From Hymenobacter gelipurpurascens (GTDB lineage Bacteria; Bacteroidota; Bacteroidia; Cytophagales; Hymenobacteraceae), in assembly GCF_900187375.1 (NCBI RefSeq), contig NZ_FYEW01000002.1, forward strand, positions 1,178,001 to 1,242,000: 64,000 nucleotides of DNA, given 5' to 3'. The notes beneath the pieces are model-generated. The model did no database searches. It was not told where the DNA came from and saw only the letters and a list, made by a program, of their open reading frames with translations. The translations under genes were made by a program, and so were the position numbers. This document shows, in pieces, positions 25,840 to 37,300 of this stretch. Position 1 is the first letter of the stretch, and every line of letters begins with the position of its first letter.

Positions 25840-28800
25840 CTAGCGGGGTATTGCCTTGGTCCGAGACGAATCGGTGCGGGTGAGGCGGCGGGTAGAGTCG
25901 GAACGAACGGCGGGCGTCTGGGCAGCGGCCGTAGAGTCGCGGCTTGCGCGGCGGTCCTGCTTTTTGCGCCGGCGCTCCAGCTTCATGTCCTCCTTCACGT
26001 TGTCGTCGATGCCCTTGAACAAGTCGGCCAAGTTCTGGTAGTCGCGCTGGAAGACCAGAGAGGCACCGTTGCGCACAAACTGCCCATCAATATCACTGTA
26101 GGAGTTATTACGGAAGGCCCGCAGGCGGATGCGTCCGTTGGCCAGCACGTTGTATTCCACGCTCACATCACCAGCAAAGGCACTGATGCCGCCCGCGTTC
26201 TGGCCAGTGCTGCCCTGGTTGCCGCCGCCCAGTGGCACATCGGTACCGAGGCGCACGGTGAGGCGGTTGTTGAGCAGCTGCCGGCGCACGGCCACGTTCA
26301 GGTCGGTGCGGGTTTTCTCCTGGCCGCTGCTGAAGTCGCCGTAGGAGTTCACGCCTAGCTCTACGCCCAGGTTGGAGAGGTAGCTGCCCGTGAGGTTGTT
26401 GAGTTGCTGGGTAAGCACCTGACTGGCGGAACCGCGCAGCTGCTCGGCCACCACGTTACCGCCGCTGCTCTGGAAAGGGTCATCGGCCAGGAAGCGGCCC
26501 AGCACCAGCAGCGAGAACACCTGCTTGTTCAGGTCGCTTTCGCGCGAGGGCTGCCGGAGCTCGGCCAGGCGGTTCTCAATGGGGCCGCGCAAGTCCGTCC
26601 GCGAATCTTCCGGCAGACGAACATCAAACCCGATTACCGGCTTCATCAGTTCGCCCGTTACTTTCAGGTCTACCACAAAGGGCACCGGGTTGCGGGCCAG
26701 GGCACTCTGGGTTTCATCGGCCACACCCTGCGCCGATATCAGCTCGGCGGGGGCGGCGCGCACCCTATACAGGGCCGTCACGTTGGTTTGGGCATTGTAC
26801 GGGTCGCCGCTCCAGGTGATGGAGCTGCCCGGCGCAATATCAAACTCGCGGGAAGCCAAGTCATATAATGACATCTGGTACTTGCCATCGGCTACATCAA
26901 GGCGGCCGGTGAGGGTAATATTGCCAGTCCGGTCGATGGCGGTGTTCAACGTGCCATTGGCGCGCACCAGCAGGTTATCGCCGGAGGCTTCATCTACTAC
27001 AATCGTAAACGGCGTTTTATCCGTCACGGTCACCACGGCCTGAATGTCGTAGCCGGCGGCGGTTTCGGCGGTATCAAGCGGCACCTTGCGGGCCAGCAGG
27101 CTGTCGAGCGGAGCGCTCTTATCGATGAACTCCACAATACCATCACGCTCTACCTTCACCGGATCATCAGTCGGGATGCCCACAAAGAGGTGGGAGCCCT
27201 CGGCCACCCGCGCCCGGGTCCGGACGATGGGCAGGTTCAGGTTGCCAGTGATGCGCGAATCGGAATCAACCAGCAGCTTGCCCCAGAACAGCGGGTTGTC
27301 GCGCTGGGCGTTTTGCACCGCCAAGAAGTTCTCGGTAGTGGCCTCCAGATCGAAGCGGAAATCCGTGACATAGTCGCGGGTACGGATGGCGCCGTTGATG
27401 ACCGCCTGGTTGCCCAGGGAGTCTTTCACCACGAAGTTGTTGAAGCCAATGCCCTGATCGGTGAAGGCAATAGGCTGCGAAACCAGGAAGTAAGGAGCTC
27501 CAAGCTGCGTGAGCGTGAAGGTGGCGTCGGGCGTGGTCGTAAGCGTGCCGGCAATATCGGGCTGGCTCACGGTGCCCGTCACGTTCAGCTGGCCTGCTAC
27601 GCCACCGCCCATCTGCTGCAACTGGCCTAGCGAGAAAGGCTCGATAATTTTCAGATCAAGCTGGTTAACGTTCACGGCAAACTGAATGGGGCTGGGCGGC
27701 GTGGCGAGGTAGTAGCCCACGGCCTGCACATCCATGCCCTCCTTGTTGGTGAGGCGGGCATCTACGTTGTAGCGGTCGGGCGTGGGGTTAGTGGCCTGCA
27801 GCGCCACATCCCCGATGGGCGTTTTGTTGTAGGCGAAGCCAGTCAGGTTCATATTGGCCGTAAACGCCTGCTTCGGCTGGCCTAGGCTAAACGCTACTGC
27901 CTGTCCATTTACCGTACCAGCCACCAAAGAGTCGGTCATGCCGGCGGCTTTGGCTAGGCCATTGATATCGAGGCGTGTGAGGTTGACTTGCAGCGGATAC
28001 TGCGCGCCGGCGAGGGTTTGCAGCGCCACTACCTGGTCGCCCTGGCTCAAGCGCACATTTTCGGCCCGAATGGCGCCGGTGGCGGTGGTGTAGCGCACCT
28101 CGTTGTTGGGCGCTACCGTCCACTGCTGGTTGCTTAGTACCAGTTTGGGGTCGAAGCTGAAGCCGTAGGCCTGTCCTTGGTTGAAGACCTGCAGGGCGCC
28201 GGCCAGGTCCAGCATCGTAGAGCTGTCGTTTTCGGCAATGCGCAGGTGGGTGCCTACTTTGTTGTTGGCAATGCTGCCCTTTATACTAGGGTTAGGCAAG
28301 CGCAGGCTTGTATCCTGAGACACCTGACGGAGGCCTAGGCCATAGTCCAGCTTCTGCGGATCGGAACTTACATTGAAACGCAAGGAGTCCATGGTATAGC
28401 CCATGTACACAATGCGCGGAATGCGGGTATTCAGGCGCAGGTCAGCAGCCCGACTATCGAAGCTTCCGGTCAGGTTGAAGGGCGAGAGGAACTTCAGATC
28501 AGGCACCAGCTGCTGCACAATGCGCGTGTTCTTCAGATTGGCCTCGAAGGTGAACTGCTGATTGGCATTGCTAGCCCTATACTGCACGCCCGGCAAATCG
28601 AAATACCGGTCTATGTGCTCCTGCAGAGCCGTGGCAATGTCGCCGAGGCGCGTGTTGCCGCGCAAGGTCACATCGGCTACGTTCGAGGCAAAGTCTACCT
28701 CGGTGCGGCCAGTGCGCTGCAGAATGCGCCCACTAAGGGAGTCAAGTGCAAACGGCTGATTGTTATTGACAATGACGATGCGACGGCCACTAAATGTACC

Positions 28801-31098
28801 GTTCAGTGAGTTCAGGTCGGAGCCGCTGAGGTTGGCGTTCAGGTCGCCTTGCACGCGCAGGTCGCCGCCGGTATAGAAGCCCAGAGCCGTAAGGTTGGCA
28901 CCACGCAGATTCAGGCGGTCTATAGAGTAAGTAGGATTGGCCGTATTGCGCAAGTCCACCGTCGCCAGCAAGTCGAGGTTGAGGTTGGGGTCTTCTTTGC
29001 TGCTGGCATCAATCACGTAGCGGTTGCGGTCGATGTCCACATTGGCCACAATGCCGCGGTAGGTGTAGCCCTGGTAAGTAGCCCGTTGCACCCGCGCCGT
29101 GAGCTTGCCGCGCATTTGGTTGGGGTCGAGGCCACGAGCATTGAGCGTGCCGGAAGCCGTAACGGCGCCAATAGTGGGGTCGTTGAGAATCTTGCCGACG
29201 TTGAAGTTCTGGGTGCTGAAGGTGGCACGCACCGGCTCCTGGCCTACAGGGCCAGCGCCCATATCTACCTTCGCCGCCACATTGCCAAATGAAGTAGTCG
29301 CCCGCAGATCGGTATCAAACACCATAGCCGTAGGCCTACCCTTGAAGGTGCCAGCCACCGTTATGCGGGGCGGCAGCGTGTAGCCTGCCGGAATAGTGCC
29401 CTTGGGTACCAGGCTGCGGATATCAGCATCGGTAGTCGTAAACTGCTGAATGTTCAGGTCAGTATACAGGCGGCGGTCCGTTTCTGGGAGGCCCTGAATG
29501 CGGCCGCTGGCTTTTATGATAGTATTGCGGAATCCCACTAGCTCCAGGTTCTGCACTCGCAGGTCGCCTACGCGGCCATTCACGCGGCCACTGACCAGAA
29601 TAGACTGGTTGGGCCCGGTATTGAAGGGCGCGGTGCTGGCCAGATCAGGAGCCAAGTATAGAATGTCGCGGAAGCCGAGGCGCACGTCGCGCAGGTCGCC
29701 TTCAATGCCCAGGTTCGGGAGGTCATCGGCAATGGCATCCAGGGACTTGTAGCGCATGGCCAGCGTCCGCCGGATGCGGGTGTGCGGCGTCACTAGGTCC
29801 AGGTTATCTAGGCGGGTTTCTACCGAGTCGAACTCCACATCGGCCTGGGCGCGCGTAACGGCAAAGCCGCTCTGCTCCTGCCCGGCCAGCTGGTTGATGC
29901 GGCCCGTGGTACTGTTTTCGGAGTAGAAGAGGTTCTCGGTATTCAGCGCCAGGTTCGTGAACTTGAGGTGGTTGTAGTCCATGCCGCGCACCCGGGTTTT
30001 CTGGCGGGGCTGGTTAAAGTTATCGAAGGCTACATCTACGCCCTCAATATCCGACTGCTTGAGCGTCACCACCCAGCTGGCCTCCTTACCCGTGGCGTTT
30101 TCTACTGATTTGTTCAGGTCGCGCACGGCTTCCGCGGGGTTCACCACGCGTTTCTCTACCGGCACATTTTCGTTCTGAGCATAAGCAAAGCTGGTGTTGC
30201 GCAGCTTCAGCGTATTCAGGTTTACGCGGCTGTTTACCAGATCAATACGGTCGGCCGTGATATCGGCTTCGCCAATGCGGGTGCTGATAAACTGCGCCGA
30301 CGGGTCGTTTTTATAGGTGAGGCTCACGTTGTCCAGCTGCGCCCGATTCAGGCCAAATTCCAGCTTAAGCGCGGCCGTATCAGCGGGCGTATCCGGCGGC
30401 ACTTTCGTCTGCACAATCCCGATGCTGGTGTTTTTCAGCGCGGCCTGATCTATGCGGTACGTGGAGGCATCCACGTTCACTTCGTCCATGTTCACGGCCA
30501 GCTCACCCAGCTTGGTGCGCACATTCATGCCGTCCACCTGGTCGTTGTAGGTCAGGAAGATATTGGTCAGGCGCAGGTCGCCGATATTGTACTGGAAGCC
30601 CGCACCAGTGGTATCGGCGGGCGTGGTGGTAGCCGTGTCGCCGGTAGCGAAGGCATTGACGATGAAGTCGTAGTTGCTGACGCTGTCGGGCTCGGTGCGC
30701 TTGATAGCCAGGCGACCATCGTTCAGCTCCAGGCTCTTCACATTAATCTGCGACTTGGTCAGGGCCCAGATGTCCAGGTCTAGCCCGAGGTGGCCTACGG
30801 AGATGAGCGTATCGCCTTTCTGGTCTTCCAGATACACGCCATCCAGGTTGATAGCGTGCTTGAAGTCGGTGCGAAATTTGGCGATTCTCACCTCGGTTTG
30901 CAGCTTTCCCCGTAGGTACTTCTCCGCCTGCCGGGCCACGAAATCCTGGCCCGAGGGGAATTGCAGATATAGCACGACCCCGCCAACTAAGACAAGGAGG
31001 AGCACCACGAGGCCCAACAGGGCATACAGAATACGGCGGACGGTAGGTGACAAAGTGCTGATAGTGCGGCGAAATGAAGGTGTTCCGGCTTTACCCAA
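25840..31098 (-). CDS. tamB: TamB: translocation and assembly module protein
   Basis: A 1752-residue AsmA-like protein anchored by one N-terminal membrane helix (ILYALLGLVVLLLVLVGGVVLYL, in two parts around residues 23-45) and otherwise a very long periplasmic stretch of repeating beta strands, as in bridge-like lipid-transfer proteins. The C-terminal TamB/DUF490 domain shows the characteristic GDNLLVRANGTLN..., a TG-x-x-KP motif (VTGELMKPVIGFDVRLPED), NKQVFSLLVLGRFL and the final barrel-interacting region. Tail after 1690 is charged and low-complexity. First gene of tamB-tamL. Its TAG stop lies in a TGGCCTA heptamer. Confidence 0.93.
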   Translation of the reverse strand: MGKAGTPSFRRTISTLSPTVRRILYALLGLVVLLLVLVGGVVLYLQFPSGQDFVARQAEKYLRGKLQTEVRIAKFRTDFKHAINLDGVYLEDQKGDTLISVGHLGLDLDIWALTKSQINVKSLELNDGRLAIKRTEPDSVSNYDFIVNAFATGDTATTTPADTTGAGFQYNIGDLRLTNIFLTYNDQVDGMNVRTKLGELAVNMDEVNVDASTYRIDQAALKNTSIGIVQTKVPPDTPADTAALKLEFGLNRAQLDNVSLTYKNDPSAQFISTRIGEADITADRIDLVNSRVNLNTLKLRNTSFAYAQNENVPVEKRVVNPAEAVRDLNKSVENATGKEASWVVTLKQSDIEGVDVAFDNFNQPRQKTRVRGMDYNHLKFTNLALNTENLFYSENSTTGRINQLAGQEQSGFAVTRAQADVEFDSVETRLDNLDLVTPHTRIRRTLAMRYKSLDAIADDLPNLGIEGDLRDVRLGFRDILYLAPDLASTAPFNTGPNQSILVSGRVNGRVGDLRVQNLELVGFRNTIIKASGRIQGLPETDRRLYTDLNIQQFTTTDADIRSLVPKGTIPAGYTLPPRITVAGTFKGRPTAMVFDTDLRATTSFGNVAAKVDMGAGPVGQEPVRATFSTQNFNVGKILNDPTIGAVTASGTLNARGLDPNQMRGKLTARVQRATYQGYTYRGIVANVDIDRNRYVIDASSKEDPNLNLDLLATVDLRNTANPTYSIDRLNLRGANLTALGFYTGGDLRVQGDLNANLSGSDLNSLNGTFSGRRIVIVNNNQPFALDSLSGRILQRTGRTEVDFASNVADVTLRGNTRLGDIATALQEHIDRYFDLPGVQYRASNANQQFTFEANLKNTRIVQQLVPDLKFLSPFNLTGSFDSRAADLRLNTRIPRIVYMGYTMDSLRFNVSSDPQKLDYGLGLRQVSQDTSLRLPNPSIKGSIANNKVGTHLRIAENDSSTMLDLAGALQVFNQGQAYGFSFDPKLVLSNQQWTVAPNNEVRYTTATGAIRAENVRLSQGDQVVALQTLAGAQYPLQVNLTRLDINGLAKAAGMTDSLVAGTVNGQAVAFSLGQPKQAFTANMNLTGFAYNKTPIGDVALQATNPTPDRYNVDARLTNKEGMDVQAVGYYLATPPSPIQFAVNVNQLDLKIIEPFSLGQLQQMGGGVAGQLNVTGTVSQPDIAGTLTTTPDATFTLTQLGAPYFLVSQPIAFTDQGIGFNNFVVKDSLGNQAVINGAIRTRDYVTDFRFDLEATTENFLAVQNAQRDNPLFWGKLLVDSDSRITGNLNLPIVRTRARVAEGSHLFVGIPTDDPVKVERDGIVEFIDKSAPLDSLLARKVPLDTAETAAGYDIQAVVTVTDKTPFTIVVDEASGDNLLVRANGTLNTAIDRTGNITLTGRLDVADGKYQMSLYDLASREFDIAPGSSITWSGDPYNAQTNVTALYRVRAAPAELISAQGVADETQSALARNPVPFVVDLKVTGELMKPVIGFDVRLPEDSRTDLRGPIENRLAELRQPSRESDLNKQVFSLLVLGRFLADDPFQSSGGNVVAEQLRGSASQVLTQQLNNLTGSYLSNLGVELGVNSYGDFSSGQEKTRTDLNVAVRRQLLNNRLTVRLGTDVPLGGGNQGSTGQNAGGISAFAGDVSVEYNVLANGRIRLRAFRNNSYSDIDGQFVRNGASLVFQRDYQNLADLFKGIDDNVKEDMKLERRRKKQDRRASRDSTAAAQTPAVRSDSTRRLTRTDSSRTKAIPR

Positions 31099-31314
31099 CG
31101 GAAAACCCCGGTACTAGGTTGGCAAAGGCCGTTTTCTGCCCGTGGTTCAACGGGCTAAAAGCAGGTACTGGCCTAGCGCGGGACCCATTCCACTGATACC
31201 CCATTACCCAATGTTGGGGCTACGTGCGCATGTTGATGATTTTGACCGTAGGCCACTTTCTCCCTGCCCGCGTATCCTGTTATCTTTCGCTCCAATCCCC
31301 GAAGCCCGCCCTCC

Positions 31315-34053
31315 ATGATTCTTCGTTTTACCCTGCCCTTCCGTACCGAGTGGGGCCAGCGCCTGGTGGTTTGCGGTTCCCTGCCTAGCCTAGGCCAGTG
31401 GAATCTCGACCAAGCCCTTAACCTGCACTACAACCCCGATTTTGGGCTTTGGAGCCAGGCAATCAGCCTACCCGACAATCACCTAGGCCAGGTAGAATAC
31501 AAGTATATCCTGCTGGATGAGCGCGACGGCGGCAAGCACTGGGAATGGGGACCGAACCGCACCATCGGCTACGATGCGCAGCGCTTCACGCGCATTGTGC
31601 TTGAAGACTTCTGGCGCCCCGCCGCGCAGCCCGAAAACGAGCTGCACACGGCCGCCTTCCTGAAAGCTCTGATGCGCCGCCCCGCCGCTACGGAGGCTCC
31701 GGCTACACCTGCCCTCACCAGTGAAGCAGTAGTTCGCTTCCAGCTTTCCGCCCCCCGCGTCGATCCGAACCACGTAATCTGCGTGCTCGGCTCCGACCCC
31801 GCTTTGGGTGCCTGGGATGCCAGCCAGGCCGTACTGCTTTCCGATACCGACTACCCTACCTGGTGCGCCGATGTAACCCTGGAAAATCCGGAGCAACTAG
31901 TGCAGTACAAGTACGGTATCTGGGAGCCGACGGAAAAAAAGATTCTACACCTAGAAGCTGGCGAAGACCGCCTCATTTATCCGGCCACCGACCGCCGCAC
32001 CCTGCGCGTAAAGGCTGACGATAATTTCCGCTACCCCACCGGCAACTGGCGCGGGGCCGGCGTAGCCTTGCCCGTGTTTGCCATGCGCAGCCGCAGTGGC
32101 CTAGGCGTGGGCGAATTTCCTGATCTGAAATTGCTCGTTGACTGGGCCGTAGCTACCGGCCTGAAGATGGTGCAGGTATTACCCATCAACGACACCGTGG
32201 CTACCCACACCTGGGTTGATAGCTACCCCTACGCCGCTATTTCGGTGTTTGCCCTGCACCCGCAGTACCTGCACCTGCAGGCCATTGCGGAGCTACAGGA
32301 TGCCGCCGCCCGCCAGGAGCTGGAGCAGTTGCGCGAGGAGTTCAACGCCAAAGACTTTGTAGATTACGAGCCGGTGATGAACGCCAAGTGGAAGTTCATC
32401 AAGCTTTTGTATCAGCAGGAGAAGGCAAAATTCCTGGCTGATCCAGAGTTTCAGGCCTTCCGCCAGGAGCAGGAGTCGTGGCTAGCCCCCTATGCGGCCT
32501 TCTCTGCCCTGCGCGACCGGTTCCATACCGCCGACTTCAGCCAGTGGCCCGAAGAGTTCCGGACGCCCGCCCGCGTAGCCGAGCTGACCGACGAAGCCGC
32601 TGTCGATTTCGACGAAGCTGGCATCCACTTCTTTACTCAGTTCCACCTCGATAAGCAACTACGCGAGGCAGTGGCCTACGCCCGCCAGCACGGCGTAGTG
32701 GTGAAGGGCGACCTGCCCATCGGCATCTACCGTCACTCCGTGGATGCGTGGACCCAGCCGGAACTCTATCACATGCACCAGCAGGCCGGCGCCCCGCCGG
32801 ATGATTTCTCCGTAACGGGCCAGAACTGGCGCTTCCCAACCTACAACTGGGAGCGAATGGCCGAGGACGGCTACGCGTGGTGGAAACAGCGCATGAGCAC
32901 CCTGGCCCGCTACTTCGACGCCCTGCGCATCGACCACATCCTGGGCTTCTTCCGCATCTGGGAAATTCCGGAGCACTCCGTGGAAGGCCTCCTAGGCCAC
33001 TTCTCCCCGGCTCTACCCCTGCACCAGCACGAGATTGAACAGCACATCGGGTGGTTCGACTACGGCCGCCTCTGCGAGCCTTACATCCGGTGGCACATGC
33101 TGCAAAGCATCTTCCACGGTCAGGCCCAGCAGGTGTTCGATGAATTTATGGAAGATGCCGGCTGGCATGGCGCCATCCGTCTGAAAGAGCACCTACGCAC
33201 CCAGCGTCAGATAGAGGCCTACTTCGACCAGCAGATTCTGGCAGACCCTAGCAACACTGACCACTACAAGTGGATCCGCACTGGCCTATACAAGCTGGTG
33301 AACGAAGTGCTGTTCGTGCCCGATGATCAACGCCCCGACCTCTACCACCCGCGTATTACGCTGCCCCTAAGCCAGTCGTTCCGGGAATTGGATGAGCAAA
33401 CCAAGCCGCGCCTACAGGAGTTGTACTTCGATTTCTTCTACCGCCGCCACGAGGATTTCTGGCGCGAGCAGGGCATGGTAAAGCTACCCCCCGTCCGCTA
33501 CGCTACCGATATGCTCATCTGCGGCGAAGACCTCGGCATGGTACCCGCCTCAGTGCCCGGCGTCATGAAAGCCCTCGGCATCCTGGGCCTCAACATCCAG
33601 CGCATGCCCTCCGACCCTGCGGTAGAGTTCGGCCACCCCGGCACTGCCCCCTACCTCTCCGTAGTGAGTCCCGGCTCCCACGACATGAGCACGGTGCGTG
33701 GCTGGTGGGAAGAAGACCGCGAGAAAGCCCAGCGCTTCTTCGAGCATACACTAGGCCACTACGGCCAGCAAGCCCCCCAGTTCTGCGAGCCCTGGGTTGC
33801 CCGCGAAATCACGGAACAGCACCTTGCCTCACCCGCCATGTGGGCCATTTTCCCCCTGCAGGATCTGCTTGCTATGGATAGTGGCCTACGCCGCGAAGAC
33901 CCTTTGGAAGAGCAGATAAACGTACCCTCCAACCCGACCCATTTCTGGAAATACCGGCTGCACATCAACTTAGAAGAATTAAAACAAAAATTTGCATTTA
34001 ACTCAGAATTAATAAACTTAGTACAGCAAAGTGCACGAGATAAAGTATACTAA
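31315..34053 (+). CDS. malQ: 4-alpha-glucanotransferase (GH77) with two N-terminal starch-binding domains
   Basis: Cytoplasmic amylomaltase moving alpha-1,4-glucan segments between maltodextrins. 912 residues. Two CBM20-like modules come first (about 1-110, LRFTLPFRTEWGQRL; and about 135-240, VRFQLSAPRVDPNH), then the GH77 barrel with nucleophile Asp 540 in RIDHILGF and acid/base Glu 738 in CGEDLGMVP; this is the plant DPE2-like layout, usual in Bacteroidota. The last 30 codons (from about 33962) are very AT-rich (13 of 60 bases are G/C in the line at 33961-34020), unlike the rest of the gene, yet still read as a normal family C-terminus. Confidence 0.93.
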   Translation: MILRFTLPFRTEWGQRLVVCGSLPSLGQWNLDQALNLHYNPDFGLWSQAISLPDNHLGQVEYKYILLDERDGGKHWEWGPNRTIGYDAQRFTRIVLEDFWRPAAQPENELHTAAFLKALMRRPAATEAPATPALTSEAVVRFQLSAPRVDPNHVICVLGSDPALGAWDASQAVLLSDTDYPTWCADVTLENPEQLVQYKYGIWEPTEKKILHLEAGEDRLIYPATDRRTLRVKADDNFRYPTGNWRGAGVALPVFAMRSRSGLGVGEFPDLKLLVDWAVATGLKMVQVLPINDTVATHTWVDSYPYAAISVFALHPQYLHLQAIAELQDAAARQELEQLREEFNAKDFVDYEPVMNAKWKFIKLLYQQEKAKFLADPEFQAFRQEQESWLAPYAAFSALRDRFHTADFSQWPEEFRTPARVAELTDEAAVDFDEAGIHFFTQFHLDKQLREAVAYARQHGVVVKGDLPIGIYRHSVDAWTQPELYHMHQQAGAPPDDFSVTGQNWRFPTYNWERMAEDGYAWWKQRMSTLARYFDALRIDHILGFFRIWEIPEHSVEGLLGHFSPALPLHQHEIEQHIGWFDYGRLCEPYIRWHMLQSIFHGQAQQVFDEFMEDAGWHGAIRLKEHLRTQRQIEAYFDQQILADPSNTDHYKWIRTGLYKLVNEVLFVPDDQRPDLYHPRITLPLSQSFRELDEQTKPRLQELYFDFFYRRHEDFWREQGMVKLPPVRYATDMLICGEDLGMVPASVPGVMKALGILGLNIQRMPSDPAVEFGHPGTAPYLSVVSPGSHDMSTVRGWWEEDREKAQRFFEHTLGHYGQQAPQFCEPWVAREITEQHLASPAMWAIFPLQDLLAMDSGLRREDPLEEQINVPSNPTHFWKYRLHINLEELKQKFAFNSELINLVQQSARDKVY

Positions 34054-34075
34054 ATAGACTTGGACATTTTCCTAA

Positions 34076-34119
34076 AAAGGGAGCCTCACGATGCTGTGAG
34101 GCTCCCTTTTTTTTTAATC
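34076..34119 (+). terminator. Rho-independent terminator
   Basis: AAAGGGAGCCTCAC and GTGAGGCTCCCTTT pair perfectly around a 6-base loop, followed by a run of nine or more T. Ends malQ. Confidence 0.92.
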
Positions 34120-34367
34120 ATTTCTGTCAAATCCAACTATCACAACTTTTTCGTAGAAGTTTATACGTTCCTTTGTGCCCACAAAAAACTGTCTTGAACC
34201 AAGATCCACAAATGGGAAGTTGAGACTAAAAACTCGACCATTTGCCGACATATCTACCCGATTCAGCGAAAAGGCCAGAGGTGAGTGATGCTCCAGCTTA
34301 GTTTTGTTCTAAGGCTCGGAATGATGACCAGCAACACACCATTCAAAAACATCCACATACAGTATTA
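34120..34367. other. AT-rich upstream region of the secreted protein
   Basis: About 250 bases without a gene between the malQ terminator and the T9SS protein. It should hold that gene's promoter. The composition matches the AT-rich block. I found no promoter box I would defend. Confidence 0.4.
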
Positions 34368-37300
34368 ATGAAAACACACTTACGCTTATTAATCATCTTG
34401 GCTAGTTGGATAGGGTTAGGTGGACCATCAGTAAAAGCTGAGGGGTCTAAAAACCTGACACCTGGCACCAACACTAATGCACTTACCGCCGCTACTAATG
34501 ACCGTTGCGGCTATTTAGTACACAATTCTGATCAGCAATCAGCGCAGGTAGATGTATCGTATGGATTTTTAAAGCCTGCTAGCTGGGTGAGCCCTGTTGG
34601 GGTTCAGTTCAATCCCGATTATCGACTTTTTATCCGTTTGTTGCCTAATGAGAAGCTTTCATATGGTATACAACGAGCCAATGATCCAAACTTTACTACC
34701 AGCAATTATAAGGATCTAGTTTTGACGTTGCGTTATGGTACTGGCGATGGTAAAATTGTTAAGCAAAATACGCTCGCACGTAATCCTACAACCACATATT
34801 TACTAGGCACAAACCAGGCAGGAGTCATTGACGATTATACTCAAGCGGCGGCTGGTCCTTTACCTGCTACTGGTGGCTACCAGCCACTAGAATACACCAA
34901 TAATACAGGAACTACCCAAGACTTTTTTATTGAGTTTACGCAGGCAGGAGAGTACACTGACCAAGGCACTCAACCGGGTTTTAACGACTTAAAGACGCAA
35001 GATGCTGCTTTTAATAACGGAGCAAGTGCAACAGGCAACCGTGTTTTCAGTGTCTATAACTTGTGGGATTTTACTGTAACGGGTACCGACAATCAGACTA
35101 AAAACGGACGTCTTTTTAGTAAGGCTTGGGCCTTTTCTTCTTTAGCTGCGACCAATCTGCTATCTAGTAAGTTTACGCTGTACCCGCTAGTAGAAAGTCG
35201 CTCTACAGCAAACAGCTATTACGTGAAAGCAATCGAGCTAGCTGGTCTGCGTCCGTATGCTTTCTTCTTCGTTACTAATGAGTTTGGTTCCACTGCCGCT
35301 ACCGGCCGTACTTCGGTAGCCGATCGGCGCAAAAGTCAGAATGGTAACACTGCATATGCACAGTATCCCAGCTTCGTAAACGACCCTGACCCAACTATAT
35401 GGCGTAGTGCAAGCATCCCAACAGCTTCTATTACTCCCCAGCCTTATTGCCGTAATGGTAATACAGAGGTAGCTTTTACCACTTCATCCACTGAAACTGG
35501 GCGCTTCGATATTAACATTACATATGGCGGTAACACCCGTACATTGAATACAGATGTAGTAGGCGGTTCATCCGCGACAATCATCTGGGACGGTTTAGTA
35601 AATGGTGTGCGTGTTCCAGCAGGACAAACCATCACTTATAGCTTCACAAATCGGGGGGCACCAGTCAATTTTCCTCTCTATGATGCAGAAAACAATGAAG
35701 GCGGATTTGTAGTGCGGAACATTCGTCCCTCAGCAGCAGGAGCTGACGCATTATACTGGGATGATACTAATATTACAGCCCTAGGTACAAGCAGTCTAAA
35801 TGGCACACTCAGTCCAGCTCACAGTTGGGGCAATAATGATGCTACTACCCCTGGTAACGCTGCAACTGTAAATACGTGGACTTATGGGTTTGTTAGTGCC
35901 GCAAATAGCCTAACCTATATTACTGTAAACGTATGTGACAACGATGGTGACAATGTTCCAGATAATACTGATATCGACGACGATAACGACGGGATTTTAG
36001 ATTTAGTCGAGGCTTTATCTGGCACTAGCAGCATTGACCCTAGTGCCTTTGCTGATGCTACCTCCCCTATTCGCTACCTTGACGTAGACTATGTGCATCC
36101 CATCTTTGGCGCCTTCCGCGATCTGAATAATAACGGGGTTAATGACATATTTGATACTGATGGTGATGGAATACCTAACCACTTTGACTTAGATTCAGAT
36201 GGTGATGGCCTCACTGATTCATTTGAGGCTGGCAATACTAATCTTACGTGGGTTGGTAGTGGTGGCTCTGCTGGTACTACTAGTGGTTACTCAGTTGCAC
36301 AAGGGCGCTTCACCAATACTCTTGGTTCATTATCAACTTCAGTTGGTAATAATGGATTACCAAACGCTGTAGAGAACCGCACAAATAACAACACTGAAGT
36401 ATCTACTATCCGCTACACATTGACTGATAGTGATGGTGATACGTTTACAGCAAATAACCAGACTGCCAGCAATTATAATTTCCTTGATCTAGACTCTGAT
36501 AACGATGGAATCACGGATGAGATAGAAGCTTTGGCTTCTGCCACTTATGCTACCCGTAAAGCCCAAACTAACTTTAACACGGACACAGATAAAGATGGTA
36601 TTCGGGACGCCTACGATGGAAACGTTAACGGCGGCAACTCCATTACTACCCGAGTCGACACCGATCTAGATGGAGTAGCCGATATGTTTGACCTCGACTC
36701 TGATGGCGATAATGCAACCCGCACCACTCAGCCTATTTATAAACAGACTGCTGACTGGACTGAGGGTTTTGATGCCAATGGAAGTGGAGCAGCAGGCGAT
36801 GAAATTGTAACATTGGCCCAACTCTTTGCAACTAATAATCCATTAAAAAGCAACTATTATTCTATCACTACTAATGGGGCTGGGTATGCTGCTACTACTC
36901 TATCGGCATTTTTGCAGGATTCGGACGGTGACAATATTCCGAACTTCCTTGATATACAGTCGACTTATTATCATGACGACAACTTCAATGGGTTGGTGGA
37001 TATTTACGACCCCGCATACAGTGGGACAAGTTCTACCGCTCCAGGCTATACAAGTGCTTTAGCAGATGCCTACTTCCGTCGATCGGCAGTAGCAGTTCCC
37101 CTCCCTGTACAGCTAGCCAGCTTCATGGCGAAAGCCGTAGGCCAGTCGGCACAGCTGACGTGGCGCACGGCGCAGGAGCAAAACAATGACTACTTCGTGA
37201 TTGAGCGCAGCTTCGACGGCAAGAGCTTCTCGTCGGTAGGCCAGGTAAAAGGACAGGGCACGACTTCCGTGGCTACCGACTACCGCTTCACCGATGCGCA

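Larger units (their letters stand above)
33962..37086. other. AT-rich block with edges inside two genes
   Basis: Base composition drops sharply near 33962, inside malQ, and returns near 37087, inside the T9SS protein. Sample lines counted by hand: 39 of 60 G/C at 33541-33600, 13 of 60 at 33961-34020, 25 of 60 at 34741-34800. No TGGCCTA/TAGGCCA heptamer is present in the block, while four occur in the next 560 bases. This suggests imported DNA. Confidence 0.8.
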
